From Vibrio sinus (GTDB lineage: Bacteria > Pseudomonadota > Gammaproteobacteria > Enterobacterales > Vibrionaceae): a stretch of 64,000 bases of DNA. Positions 17,188 through 25,762 of the stretch are shown here, one piece after another. Under the pieces are notes generated by a model. The model made no database searches. It worked only from the letters and a program-made list of their open reading frames with translations, and was not told the DNA's origin. Positions within the stretch are counted from its first letter, which is position 1. The number at the start of each line of letters is the position of its first letter. The position numbers were made by a program, and so were the translations under genes. Location of the stretch: positions 156,670-220,669 of the forward strand of contig NZ_JAMKMR010000007.1 in assembly GCF_023634645.1 (NCBI RefSeq), in the 5' to 3' direction.

Positions 17188-17742
17188 ATGAAGGCGTATA
17201 GGCAAATTCGTTTTGGGTGGCTCGGTGTGTTGTGTTTGATGGCGGTTGCACCGTTCTCTAACGCCACCAGTACTGACGATTGGGGAGAAGTCAGTGATAT
17301 TGGCTCGACGGGCCTTGTGGTGGCAGCTTTGGCTGTTCCTACCTTCAATGGAGACTGGCTGGGGCTTCAGCAAGCCAGTGTTAGTATTGTCACCGCTTCT
17401 GGAATTGCGATATTAGGTAAAGCGGCGGTGAACAAAACTCGGCCAGACGGCTCGGATCGAAAGAGCTTTATTTCCAACCATACCTCGACCGCCTTTGGCG
17501 CGGCGACAACACTAAGTATTCGTTATGGTTGGCAGGTTGCGATTCCCGCTTACAGTGTTGCCACCTTAGTTGGTGTCGGCAGAGTGAAAGCCGATAGGCA
17601 CTACTGGGAAGATGCGGCATTAGGTGCGCTGGTCGGTACTGTCGCTGGTTGGACGTTTACCACGCCTTCTCGCTACCAATTGCAAGTCATACCTTGGGCG
17701 AGTCGAAGAGAGGCGGGTGTGATGGTAGCGATGAATTGGTGA
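17188..17742 (+). CDS. Exported PAP2-family phosphatase
   Basis: 184 residues from the ATG at 17188, preferred because AAAGGGA ends 5 bases upstream; starts at 17170 and 17182 are in frame. MKAYRQIRFGWLGVLCLMAV continues to a signal peptidase site near SNA. The three PAP2 motifs are readable: KAAVNKTRP, SNHTSTAF (in place of the usual PSGH) and GVGRVKADRHYWEDAALG with the catalytic His. Such enzymes remove phosphate from lipid phosphates such as undecaprenyl pyrophosphate or phosphatidic acid at the envelope. Substrate unknown. It is convergent with the next gene. Confidence 0.83.
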   Translation: MKAYRQIRFGWLGVLCLMAVAPFSNATSTDDWGEVSDIGSTGLVVAALAVPTFNGDWLGLQQASVSIVTASGIAILGKAAVNKTRPDGSDRKSFISNHTSTAFGAATTLSIRYGWQVAIPAYSVATLVGVGRVKADRHYWEDAALGALVGTVAGWTFTTPSRYQLQVIPWASRREAGVMVAMNW

Positions 17743-17746
17743 TGTG

Positions 17747-18211
17747 TTATTGCATGCCCCCCAAGATTTGCCTTTTTACAAACCATAGTTGCAGAACAGG
17801 CAGCAAAAACCATTGAGCGACTGGAGACAGCCCTATGCCAAACCAAGGTATGATGGGCATCAGTTCTCCATAATGCCAGCGATTCAAAGGTCCGGTTGCC
17901 AAGAGTTCAAACGCAAGCGTAATGGCTATCCCAATAACAAGGAAATAGGTGATACTGAATTTATTTCCTGTTATGACCCAATCTCGGGACCGAGATAACA
18001 AGCATGCCCCCCAAAAGGCGATCAGAGAAATAACAACATCGCCCAAAGTGGCTCTTGTGCAATGAAGAATGACATTGTAATACGGCACGTGAGAGAAGTC
18101 GCCGAATAACGGCATTTGGAATAGCTCCCAGATAAAATTGAGCAAGAAGGCAAATATTGCGATATGAAGCTCGGGTAGATTCATCAAGTTTTTTAAACTG
18201 AGTTGTGCCAT
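17747..18211 (-). CDS. Conserved four-helix membrane protein, unknown
   Basis: 154 residues from the ATG at 18211, supported by GGAGAGG 7 bases upstream. Four hydrophobic helices: FAFLLNFIWELFQMPLF, LGDVVISLIAFWGACLL, YFLVIGIAITLAFELLA and LSPVAQWFLLPVLQLWFV. The conserved NFIWE and TLGDVV features recur in uncharacterised bacterial membrane proteins, which is how it is recognised as a real family, but no function is known. It converges with the PAP2 gene and has no visible operon partner. Confidence 0.7.
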   Translation of the reverse strand: MAQLSLKNLMNLPELHIAIFAFLLNFIWELFQMPLFGDFSHVPYYNVILHCTRATLGDVVISLIAFWGACLLSRSRDWVITGNKFSITYFLVIGIAITLAFELLATGPLNRWHYGELMPIIPWFGIGLSPVAQWFLLPVLQLWFVKRQILGGMQ

Positions 18212-18480
18212 CTTTTGCCTCTCCAACGATATAAACGATGTCGTTCAATATAACTTCAATCGAAGAAATACGCTTGTGCATTTTTGCATTAGCACTGTGA
18301 ATCCTACAAGAAGCCTGTCGCAGAAGTACGCGAAGGCAGCGTAAAAAACGTTAGATACGACAGATCGCGTCTAAAATATTTAATATAGAATGTATTGGGT
18401 TGGTACATGCGGTAGAAATCTCTCCAGCCTCTTATACTAAGAATGACTTGAGGTATAAACACTAGAACCGGTAGCAAGTG

Positions 18481-19011
18481 ATGGATAGTGAAAATCAAGA
18501 AGTGGTTATTATTGTTGGCCACAAAGTGATTCAAGATAACCACTCGAAATTCTTTGAGTGGTTAGACAAAGTGAAGGCGGTATGCGGAAACTTTGAAGGT
18601 TATTTGGGGACCGAAACGTTGCACACAAGAGAAAATGAGTACACGTGCATTTATCGATTCTCAACCCTTGATAATCTCGAACGCTGGATGGCTTCAGAGC
18701 AGCGTACTAAGCTGATGGAAGAAAAAGTTGATATCGTTGAAGAGGACAGTCAATACACTCATCATTATGGGCTAGAGTCTGTCTACCACAATAAAACGAT
18801 TGGCAAAAAAGATCCTACCAAAATCGAGTTAATGCTACTCACTTTTATCGGTCTGTTTCTTCCTGTTTATTTCATTCCCGGTTGGTTGGCGAAAATCGAG
18901 CAACTGCCTAGCATTGCGATTACTATTCTATCCTTAATCATAACCGTTGTTTTGATGAACTATGTGATTATGCCGATTCTGTTTTTCTTGTACTACAAAG
19001 TTCGGCGCTGA
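18481..19011 (+). CDS. ABM-domain membrane protein
   Basis: 176 residues. The first about 100 residues follow the antibiotic-biosynthesis-monooxygenase pattern (VVIIVGHKVIQDNHSKFFEWL, GYLGTETLH, YTCIYRFSTLDNLERWM). Two transmembrane helices follow (LMLLTFIGLFLPVYFIPGWL and ITILSLIITVVLMNYVIMP). This domain order, a cytoplasmic ABM domain anchored by a C-terminal helical hairpin, is found in a recurrent uncharacterised family. A GTG one codon upstream is an alternative start. Function unknown. It is monocistronic and converges with the MFS gene. Confidence 0.75.
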   Translation: MDSENQEVVIIVGHKVIQDNHSKFFEWLDKVKAVCGNFEGYLGTETLHTRENEYTCIYRFSTLDNLERWMASEQRTKLMEEKVDIVEEDSQYTHHYGLESVYHNKTIGKKDPTKIELMLLTFIGLFLPVYFIPGWLAKIEQLPSIAITILSLIITVVLMNYVIMPILFFLYYKVRR

Positions 19012-19069
19012 ATAATTGCCATAATTTGAGTGCACGAACGCTAATGCACTCCATACTAAGAGGGCACAC

Positions 19070-20458
19070 TTAGTGCGCCATAGCAGGCGTTTTGTTCTTT
19101 TCTGAAATATGATCCGTTTTCATGCTTAGTGCAACGAAGATGCCCAGCGCCATCAAAATGATCAGAAGCCATGCTGCGTGATGAAAACCCACCAAAAAAC
19201 CACCTTGCGCGGAACGAGCCAGCAATAACCCAAATGCGGCCCCTAAGTTGCCACCGAGTTCTTGGATCGACGAATACGTGCCTGTCGCAATTCCCGCTTG
19301 TTGAACAGACAAGGTGGACACAGCCACCGTTGTTGTCGGCCCCCAAACTAGCGATGTCGCGATGCCAAAGCTCGCCATCGAGGCGATGACTATCATTGGG
19401 TTTGCCGAACCATCAAGGGCAAGCAAGAGTGCAGCTGACATTACGGCAAAAACAAAGCCTGAGGCAATCCAATATTTGGCTTGGTGGACGTTATAGCGTT
19501 TGCCGACTAACAAGGACAAGAACACTTGGGGTAGTGGCAGGAAAATCATCACCAAACCCACCTGAACCACTGAATAATGAGCAACAGACTCAAGAAATAG
19601 CGGAACCAGTAAAAACACACTCCAAGTAAAAAATATCAATAAGCTACTGTTAATTGACGCCTTTAAAAACAGAGGATTTTTGAGTAAGTCTGCTCTTAAA
19701 ATTGGCATGTCAGCTCGCTTTTCGACTTTGACTAACGCTAATGTACTTAAAACGCAGACGAGCAGTGAAGTGAGGATCCAGTGGATAGACAAGCTGCCAT
19801 ATTCAACAATAGCAAAGACTAAACTACCAAGAGCGAGTGTCACCAAAATGGTTCCTGCGATATCTAGGTGCGCAGCATCATGGTCATTTTTGGATTCGCT
19901 AGCAAATTTTATCACCAAGAAGCTTGAGATGAGGGCGAGAGTTAAGACAAACCAGTAAATCGAGCGCCAGCCTAAATACCCAACCAGCATTCCGCCCACA
20001 ATCGGTCCCATCGCTAACGAAATCCCTATCACCATCGCCCAAAGACCAACGGCTTTTCCTCTTTGATGCTCTGGGAACTCAAGAGACATCATGGCCTGCG
20101 AAGCAGACAGCATAATCGCATTGCCCAGCCCGGTAAAAAACTGTAGAGCGATGATCACCCCAATACTTTGACTCAACGCGTCACCAATCATCGCTAAGCT
20201 GGTGCATGCTAAACCAAATACAAAGATTTTCTTTCGGCCAAAAATGTCAGCGAGTCGTCCAAATGTCACCAAAAACGCACAGCCAACAATACCAAAAATA
20301 TTGACGATCCACTGAGCTTCAATCAGCTTGGCATGCAGCTCTTTGGTTATCGTAGGTAGAGACACATTCATGAGTGGGTAATAGATACTTATCGCCACGA
20401 TCCCCAAGCAAATACCGAGAATACTAGGGATGTTAAGTGATGGATTCACTTTGCCCAT
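19070..20458 (-). CDS. MFS drug exporter, DHA2/EmrB-like (14-helix) family
   Basis: 462 residues with about 14 hydrophobic helices. Family marks include the early motif MNVSLPTITKELHAKLIEAQWIVNIF, the loop FGRLADIFGRKK between helices 2 and 3 (MFS motif A) and GPIVGGMLVGYLGWRSIYWF (motif C of H+ antiporters, which points to export). It probably pumps out toxic compounds using proton motive force. It stands alone, without an adjacent membrane-fusion gene or local regulator. Confidence 0.87.
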   Translation of the reverse strand: MGKVNPSLNIPSILGICLGIVAISIYYPLMNVSLPTITKELHAKLIEAQWIVNIFGIVGCAFLVTFGRLADIFGRKKIFVFGLACTSLAMIGDALSQSIGVIIALQFFTGLGNAIMLSASQAMMSLEFPEHQRGKAVGLWAMVIGISLAMGPIVGGMLVGYLGWRSIYWFVLTLALISSFLVIKFASESKNDHDAAHLDIAGTILVTLALGSLVFAIVEYGSLSIHWILTSLLVCVLSTLALVKVEKRADMPILRADLLKNPLFLKASINSSLLIFFTWSVFLLVPLFLESVAHYSVVQVGLVMIFLPLPQVFLSLLVGKRYNVHQAKYWIASGFVFAVMSAALLLALDGSANPMIVIASMASFGIATSLVWGPTTTVAVSTLSVQQAGIATGTYSSIQELGGNLGAAFGLLLARSAQGGFLVGFHHAAWLLIILMALGIFVALSMKTDHISEKNKTPAMAH

Positions 20459-20632
20459 AGCCTAACCTCTAAAACAAATTAATTTAACAAGATGATGAAA
20501 TATCGGACTGTAAACAGACCTAGGTAGGAGAGGGGTGTATTATAATCGCTAAAAACGTGATCTGTATAGCCTATTTGATTATATAAATGCGTTGATTTGT
20601 GTGAATTTTATGTTTCTAACCAAGGGCAGATA

Positions 20633-21217
20633 ATGAAGTTAATTCCATTGTTACTGTTTTCTATTCCTTTTTTCGCGAATGCGCAAGACGCGCCGTACTG
20701 CAATCCTGAACACCTTCAAATTCGGCACTTAGCATTGGTTACTCCCGGTATGTCGCAGACGGATGATATATATGGCGTATTTAATACCTCCAATCATGCT
20801 TGCTTGATGTTAAATCAGGCGGTTCACGTGTCGCCTATCGTCGAAGGCAATAACAAAGTGGTGATGAGGCAAAATCCTCAGCCGACTATACCAAAGAAGC
20901 GCGATTATTATTTACTGCCATCAGCCAAAGGAAACACTCAACTCCTTGAGAGCTTAGTGTGGTTTAAAGTTCACGGGGCAGGAGCGTGTGATAGCCGAGT
21001 TCAAATTAACGAGCTTATGGTGACATTATCGCCATCCGATAAGCAGCAATATACTTTGCCTTTTTCAGGGTATTCTTCTTGTGGCGTTGCGCATAGTGTG
21101 CCGCTGCGTCAGGGGGCAAAGGGGTGGCCAAGTTATTGCCAATATGATGGAAAAACACAGAGCGAGCAGAGAGCAAGTAAAACGATTTTAATCGACCAGA
21201 CTGCCTCCTGTGGCTAA
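20633..21217 (+). CDS. Exported Cys-containing protein, possibly DUF4232-like
   Basis: 194 residues from the ATG at 20633, which has AAGGGCAG 5 bases upstream. MKLIPLLLFSIPFFANA is a signal peptide; the mature protein begins QDAPYCNPEHLQIRHL. Cysteines at PYCN, HACLML, GACDSR, SSCGVA, SYCQYD and ASCG allow three disulfides. The FNTSNHACLMLNQAVHVSP stretch resembles the strand pattern of DUF4232 proteins, a weak match. Its stop codon is directly followed by a truncated copy of the 263-bp repeat. Function unknown. Confidence 0.65.
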   Translation: MKLIPLLLFSIPFFANAQDAPYCNPEHLQIRHLALVTPGMSQTDDIYGVFNTSNHACLMLNQAVHVSPIVEGNNKVVMRQNPQPTIPKKRDYYLLPSAKGNTQLLESLVWFKVHGAGACDSRVQINELMVTLSPSDKQQYTLPFSGYSSCGVAHSVPLRQGAKGWPSYCQYDGKTQSEQRASKTILIDQTASCG

Positions 21218-21333
21218 TGGCCCACTTTCGCGTCAAAGGCCTTTGAAATGGATGGCCATTCCTGCAGACCTTTTCCTTAAATTGGGCCACTAACATCGCT
21301 CTGAATCCTGCATCTTGAAGTAACTTGGGTATA
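21218..21333. repeat. Truncated inverted copy of the 263-bp repeat element (copy B)
   Basis: Read on the minus strand this stretch begins TATACCCAAGTTACTTCAAG and follows 9585-9700 almost base for base (through GGTCTGCAGGAATGGCC and TTTGACGCGAAAGTGGGCCA), then stops exactly at the stop codon of the preceding gene. It therefore contains one terminus and the internal dyad region but lacks the other half of copy A. Confidence 0.8.
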
Positions 21334-21361
21334 TATACATTCCAATATGGAATGTATATAT
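21331..21361. promoter_or_regulatory. 31-bp inverted repeat before the LuxR-type regulator gene
   Basis: ATATATACATTCC-AATAT-GGAATGTATATAT: 13-bp perfect arms around a 5-bp centre, abutting the end of repeat copy B and 99 bases before the regulator start. It could be an operator or the terminator of the upstream gene; there is no clear T-tract, which favours an operator. Confidence 0.5.
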
Positions 21362-21459
21362 GAAAAAGTGATTGTTGACTCCACTAGTGCACGAAAATAA
21401 AATTCCCCTCGCTTCAAGCCTTGAAGCTGTATAGGTAGATTGAGTAAATAGGTTAGTTT

Positions 21460-22299
21460 ATGTCTGTTGTTGAGCGAATTCTTCTAGCAAGTGATGAAAG
21501 TGAGTACCAAGCGGAACTGCCCATTTTAAAGCGCCATTCAGAAAAAATATCAAAATGTACGGAATCCATCGAAAAAATTATTCGGGTGATTTCTCCAGAC
21601 CTAAACCTTATCAATTTTACCTTTTCAAGAATCAATGATAGGTCTGAGTTGTCATGTGTCTCGTTAAGGCCTGAGATACTGTTTGGCTTATATAAACTTG
21701 GACTCTTCAAAAAAGAAGAAACGTTAAATTTATCTGTGGTTAAGCCAATCTATAGCTTAACTCCATTACATAACCAAGAAATAAAAGCCTTTTATAAACA
21801 AACACTAAATATTGATAATGAAGTGACGTGTATTGCCCTAGATTTTGAGCTTGGCCGAAGCAAAGATTCATTTTATTTTTTATTTGAAAAAGATGAGAGT
21901 AAATCTCTGGGCTCTTATTACCATTTACTTCATAGCCTTTGTTTGTACTTCTACAAATATTTTGATCAGGATAAGCTTGAGTTATTTTTCTTATCTGACC
22001 TAATAAAAGGCAATAAATCTAATCGGGAAGATGGTCAATCATTCTCCCCTTTTGATTCGCTAAAAAGTCGTTATGACTTAACTTCTATACAGCTCGATTA
22101 CGTTAAGTTGGTCGCCCTAGAAATGGAAGCAAAGACCATATCTAAAATTACCAACCGCTCGACACGAACGGTAGAGTCAGCCATATCTGAGCTGAAACGA
22201 AAGTTTGAAGTGGATACTAAGTCTCAACTTGAAGGCATTTTAAAACTGCACTACACGATTGAAGCGAATAAGTATCTAAAAGAGCAAGGCTTATTGTAG
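21460..22299 (+). CDS. LuxR-type (GerE HTH) transcriptional regulator
   Basis: 279 residues. The C-terminal about 65 residues form a GerE/LuxR-type helix-turn-helix (LDYVKLVALEMEAKTISKIT then NRSTRTVESAISELKRKF), while the first 200 residues match no sensor family that can be recognised by eye. Its AT content seems higher than that of its neighbours, which with the adjacent truncated repeat hints at a transferred segment. It converges with a LysR gene 14 bp away. Target genes and ligand are unknown. Confidence 0.75.
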   Translation: MSVVERILLASDESEYQAELPILKRHSEKISKCTESIEKIIRVISPDLNLINFTFSRINDRSELSCVSLRPEILFGLYKLGLFKKEETLNLSVVKPIYSLTPLHNQEIKAFYKQTLNIDNEVTCIALDFELGRSKDSFYFLFEKDESKSLGSYYHLLHSLCLYFYKYFDQDKLELFFLSDLIKGNKSNREDGQSFSPFDSLKSRYDLTSIQLDYVKLVALEMEAKTISKITNRSTRTVESAISELKRKFEVDTKSQLEGILKLHYTIEANKYLKEQGLL

Positions 22300-22313
22300 T
22301 CCAATGACGCAAA

Positions 22314-23267
22314 CTACGTCCTAATATCACTAAAATGGAAATCTTGAATTAGGCTGGATTTTAATGTTTTTATCAGTTTTCGTATCGAGTCGTTGAGCGG
22401 TCTACTGGCTAAATGGTAGATGGAAAAATCAAAAAAATCGACGTTGGAAGAAATACGCTCTAGTTGCCCTGCGTGGATTTTTTCTTCCACCATAAACAAA
22501 GGCACTAAGGTCGCAGCTTGTCCAGATTCGGCAATTTGTACCCGCACTTCGTTGCTATCTACTTGATAGGCGATATTTCCCTTTGCTTTGACTCTTTGGT
22601 AAAACTCTTGAATTAATGGGTTGTTAAGACGTGATGCGATATGGTGAGTATCGAATTGAGGGAATGCCCATTTGTAGTTGGTAATGTCGTCTTGTTTGTG
22701 GATTGCTGGGGATTTAATGCACGCTGTTTCTAAGCTTAAGAAAGGTGTTTTTGCAAGAAGATCTAATTCTGGAATATTGGGTAGCAGTTCCGACTGAGAA
22801 ATGAAAAAATCGATTTCGCCTTGAAGCAACTTTCTATTTAAATTCATGAAGGTGCCGGAAATAATACTCACCTTGACGTCATCATTGTTTTCGTTGTTAA
22901 CTGGCAGGCCTATACAAAGTGCTTGACTGATGATGGGCGAGACTAGCTTTCCGATCCCTATGCTCAGTGCACCATAATTTCCATCGTGGACTTTTTGGGT
23001 CAGTCTTTCTAAAGACAGGAACTCTCTGTACAAGTCCTGAAACTTAGCATAAAGATAATCCGCAGCTTGGGTTGGTGCTAGGTTTCGTGTACTTCTATCA
23101 AACAGCACTACATCAAGTTTCGCTTCCAGACCTTTCATGATTTTGGTTACGCTGGATTGTGTCGTGCCAGAAACCTTGGCCGCTTCTGTGATGCTTTTCA
23201 GTTCGTACACATTAATAAAGTATTCAATCGCACTTCCATTAATGCTCATAATATTTTGTTTGTTCAT
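22314..23267 (-). CDS. LysR family regulator
   Basis: 317 residues with an N-terminal winged helix (FINVYELKSITEAAKVSGTT, QSSVTKIMKGLEAKLDV, LFDRSTRNLAPT) and a periplasmic-binding-like effector domain after about residue 95. Its ATG overlaps the TGA of the preceding gene in an ATGA arrangement, so the two are translationally coupled, which is unusual for a LysR gene that normally is divergent from its target. The first helix-turn-helix is a little atypical at GTTQSSVTK. The ligand is unknown. Confidence 0.85.
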   Translation of the reverse strand: MNKQNIMSINGSAIEYFINVYELKSITEAAKVSGTTQSSVTKIMKGLEAKLDVVLFDRSTRNLAPTQAADYLYAKFQDLYREFLSLERLTQKVHDGNYGALSIGIGKLVSPIISQALCIGLPVNNENNDDVKVSIISGTFMNLNRKLLQGEIDFFISQSELLPNIPELDLLAKTPFLSLETACIKSPAIHKQDDITNYKWAFPQFDTHHIASRLNNPLIQEFYQRVKAKGNIAYQVDSNEVRVQIAESGQAATLVPLFMVEEKIHAGQLERISSNVDFFDFSIYHLASRPLNDSIRKLIKTLKSSLIQDFHFSDIRT

Positions 23268-23650
23268 CGCTTGTTCACTAACTCTAAAGCTTCTTCCACT
23301 GTCGAAGTACTAGCCAAAAATGAAAGGCCAGAATGTTGGCAAGCTTTTGAGACATACATTACTTGAAGCGCACTGGTTTGCACTAACACTACGCCGTGGC
23401 AGCCAATTTTCGCTAGCTCTTGGTAGCACAAGCCTAACATTGTTAATGCTTCATCTGTCATGTGCGCATCTTTAGATGGAGCCTCAATATAGTACCAGTG
23501 TGGCTTTTTATTCGTCTCTATGAGTTCGAGCACCAGATCCACTTGGTGCATTACGCCTGCTTTATTAAACTGCCCTTTAGGGTAGTGAATGATTGCGTTG
23601 CCTTCCATAGTAACGCTTTGACTACCATGGCTTTCATGTCTAATTTTCAT
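23264..23650 (-). CDS. 128-residue soluble protein coupled to a LysR gene, STAS-like pattern
   Basis: 128 residues, no signal peptide or membrane helix. The alternation of strands and helices (WYYIEAPSKDAHMTDEAL, LAKIGCHGVVLVQTSALQ, SGLSFLASTSTVEEALEL) resembles a STAS/SpoIIAA-like fold, but this is pattern reading and not a recognised family. It is the first gene of a two-gene unit; its stop overlaps the LysR start. Two Cys residues are conserved-looking (GLCYQE, IGCHG). Role unknown. Confidence 0.65.
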   Translation of the reverse strand: MKIRHESHGSQSVTMEGNAIIHYPKGQFNKAGVMHQVDLVLELIETNKKPHWYYIEAPSKDAHMTDEALTMLGLCYQELAKIGCHGVVLVQTSALQVMYVSKACQHSGLSFLASTSTVEEALELVNKR

Positions 23651-23744
23651 TGTCGCTATTTTTTACCGATTATACAGGTTAGTACTTTAGATGTTAGAAC
23701 TGTCAACACAAATTGCATAATTCACGTAATTGACATGTTATGGA

Positions 23745-24146
23745 TTAATGAAATAGCTGACTGACTTGAGGCTTCCACAAGTATTGTATAACAAACAATG
23801 AGATAACAATGCCCACCAAGTTTAATGCCTGCTCAAAAGCAAGGGATAGAGCAGTACTCGGATGATGTATATGTATGGAAATCAGGCTGTAGGGTATCAT
23901 AAATAGGTACAGACCGATGGTCAGGTTTTTGCCCCAGCGCTTCATTAACCATAGGCCACGTGCAGATAACACAAGGGTGAGACTAACCAGCATGAGTATA
24001 CAGGCTCCCGTTCTCTGATCGACAAGCATTTGCTGTGATCCCATGACAAGGTTAGCCAAGGCTGTAATAATAATCCCTGTTCCGCCTGAGAATAGGCCCA
24101 AAATGGATATGAAAATTAATTCGGGTGGCTTGGGTTTAGTGTTCAC
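23745..24146 (-). CDS. Four-helix membrane protein, unknown
   Basis: About 133 residues from a GTG at 24146 whose bases overlap the stop of the upstream gene (GTGA) and which has GGAGGG 7 bases ahead; longer GTG starts at 24161 and 24176 exist because of a 15-bp duplication. Four hydrophobic helices are visible (about FISILGLFSGGTGIIITALANL, ACILMLVSLTLVLSARGL, GLYLFMIPYSLIS, ALNLVGIVISLFVIQYL). No family is recognised. It is coupled to the DUF1496-like gene upstream. Confidence 0.6.
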   Translation of the reverse strand: MNTKPKPPELIFISILGLFSGGTGIIITALANLVMGSQQMLVDQRTGACILMLVSLTLVLSARGLWLMKRWGKNLTIGLYLFMIPYSLISIHIHHPSTALSLAFEQALNLVGIVISLFVIQYLWKPQVSQLFH

Positions 24147-24451
24147 ACTTTTTCCCTCCACCCTTTTTCCCTCCACCCGTAGTGAGTTAGCACACTATGG
24201 TTACTCAGTTTTCCTGAATAGCTGCCCGCTAGGTTGGCAGAATAATTCGACTTGCTCGATAAGTGACTGTTTCGAATCTCGGAGCAGATTAATGATTTCC
24301 CCGATACCTCAATCACGCTACCAGGGCTATAAACCTGGCTTTTATAGAAGCAGATGCCATTTCCAGATAAGGGTACGTCTGGCCTAGCAAATGAAACATT
24401 TGGTAGAGAGGCAGCGAGAATGCCAGAAATCATGATTATAGAAATTTTCAT
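24143..24451 (-). CDS. Small exported protein, DUF1496-like
   Basis: 102 residues from the ATG at 24451, with GGGGAATAA upstream. MKISIIMISGILAASLPN is a signal peptide. The segment GNGICFYKSQVYSPGSVIEVSGKSL fits the DUF1496 pattern of a short Cys-containing beta unit. The C-terminus repeats WREKGWREK because of an in-frame 15-bp tandem duplication that also duplicates the ribosome site of the next gene. It probably sits in the periplasm. Function unknown. Confidence 0.6.
   Translation of the reverse strand: MKISIIMISGILAASLPNVSFARPDVPLSGNGICFYKSQVYSPGSVIEVSGKSLICSEIRNSHLSSKSNYSANLAGSYSGKLSNHSVLTHYGWREKGWREKV
24148..24177. repeat. 15-bp tandem duplication at a gene junction
   Basis: CTTTTTCCCTCCACC occurs twice head to tail. 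On the minus strand each unit carries GGAGGG, so the duplication doubles the Shine-Dalgarno sequence of the downstream gene and adds five residues to the upstream protein. Confidence 0.8.
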
Positions 24452-24612
24452 ACTTATTCCCCACAAATAGTATTCAGTCTGGAAACGGAACTCAAAACAT
24501 GGGTAGTGAATATAGAGGTATTGGTATGAATTTCCCCCGTAGTGGATACTTATTATAATTTGAATTTACAGTACGAAATATTATTTATGTAATGGTGGAA
24601 GGTGTGGCTAGT

Positions 24613-25269
24613 CTAATATTTTCGGCGGTTGACTAACTCTAATCCGAGACGGTTATTGGCTGAAACCATTAATGATTGTTTTTGTTTTGTATAGGGAATA
24701 CTAAGTTGTGTACGGATAATATTACCTTTCGCTATAACATGATGTATCTGAACATTACTTCCCAAAAATTCGATATCCACTAAGTCAAGAGATTGGGTGA
24801 GTGCATTATGGTGAAAGCTCGCTAGGTATACATTATTTTCTTTCGTTCCGGTGGAGTGAACTAAGATACTGGTGTAAGCGTGATTGTTAAACTGCTCAAG
24901 CTTGGTGAGCTTTTTCACATCCATTTTAATTACGCCTACTTCTTCTCCATTGTTGTACTGACCCACAATGTCGTTGGTGATAGGCTCAATTTGATTCAAG
25001 TGAACTTGTGTAGAGCTATTTGGCACATTAACGATAATGGGAGCGGCAATTGGAATGTTAATGATCTGGCTGATGGTATCTATGCTGTGAAAAGGCTGAT
25101 TTTGCCGTGTTTCGTTGCGCTCACGCACATCTGGCCACAACCTAACCGCCAATATGATGATTAGCACTGTGGTCATGCAAATTACATAACCAATAAATAA
25201 TGCCCGTGAACTCCTTGATTGCATTCTTCTTTCCTTTCGGTGACGAACGGCCTCGTCAATGAAGCTCAA
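24613..25269 (-). CDS. Single-pass membrane-anchored protein, unknown
   Basis: 218 residues: a basic cytoplasmic N-terminus (HRKERRMQSRSSR), one transmembrane helix at about residues 25-43 (LFIGYVICMTTVLIIILAV), and a 170-residue beta-rich region outside with no Cys. Its ATG overlaps the stop of the CheY-like gene (ATGA), so the two are translationally coupled. The topology (N-in, C-out) resembles envelope assembly or secretion accessory proteins, but no family is recognised. Confidence 0.65.
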   Translation of the reverse strand: MSFIDEAVRHRKERRMQSRSSRALFIGYVICMTTVLIIILAVRLWPDVRERNETRQNQPFHSIDTISQIINIPIAAPIIVNVPNSSTQVHLNQIEPITNDIVGQYNNGEEVGVIKMDVKKLTKLEQFNNHAYTSILVHSTGTKENNVYLASFHHNALTQSLDLVDIEFLGSNVQIHHVIAKGNIIRTQLSIPYTKQKQSLMVSANNRLGLELVNRRKY

Positions 25270-25658
25270 GCAGCTTGCTTGATATACAGACTTAGCACAT
25301 TGACTAGGTCGTTTTTCAGATCAAATTTATACAAGGTATCGTCTGCACCAAACTCTTTGGCTGCTTCTAAAACGAGTGCAGGATCTCGTTCACCGTATCC
25401 GGATGAAATCGCGATAACAGGGACTTGATAGTTCTGCTTTATATGGGTAATGAGCTCATAACCATTAAACTCTGGCATGACAATGTCGGTTACCACGATG
25501 TCGTAGGTATGCTTGGACAACTTGTCTATCGCGATCGAGGCATTGTCGCACAGGGTTAGGTCGACAGAGTGATAAAAATAGCTTTCTTTTATCAAAGTCT
25601 TTATGAGGCTCAAGCACAGCATTGAGTCATCAATGACGAGTATTTTATGTTTCATCAT
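25266..25658 (-). CDS. CheY-like stand-alone response regulator receiver
   Basis: 130 residues from the ATG at 25658; an upstream TTG at 25676 is possible. It holds a single receiver domain: acidic pair VIDDSM, phosphoacceptor Asp in VVTDIVMPEFNG, Ser/Thr region AISSGYGERD and the Lys in DDTLYKFDLKND. There is no output domain. The Lys is followed by Phe-Asp and not the usual Pro-Phe. It is coupled to the membrane protein gene downstream and divergent from the 118-residue gene at 25763. No histidine kinase is adjacent. Confidence 0.83.
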   Translation of the reverse strand: MMKHKILVIDDSMLCLSLIKTLIKESYFYHSVDLTLCDNASIAIDKLSKHTYDIVVTDIVMPEFNGYELITHIKQNYQVPVIAISSGYGERDPALVLEAAKEFGADDTLYKFDLKNDLVNVLSLYIKQAA

Positions 25659-25762
25659 AATTATTCTACCTAGCAACTGATATGAAACAAATTTGTTATT
25701 AGTTTAAATATAGACTACTTTTTAGAGTGAATTAGAAAAAAGTAAAGCTAGGTAGAAATGTA

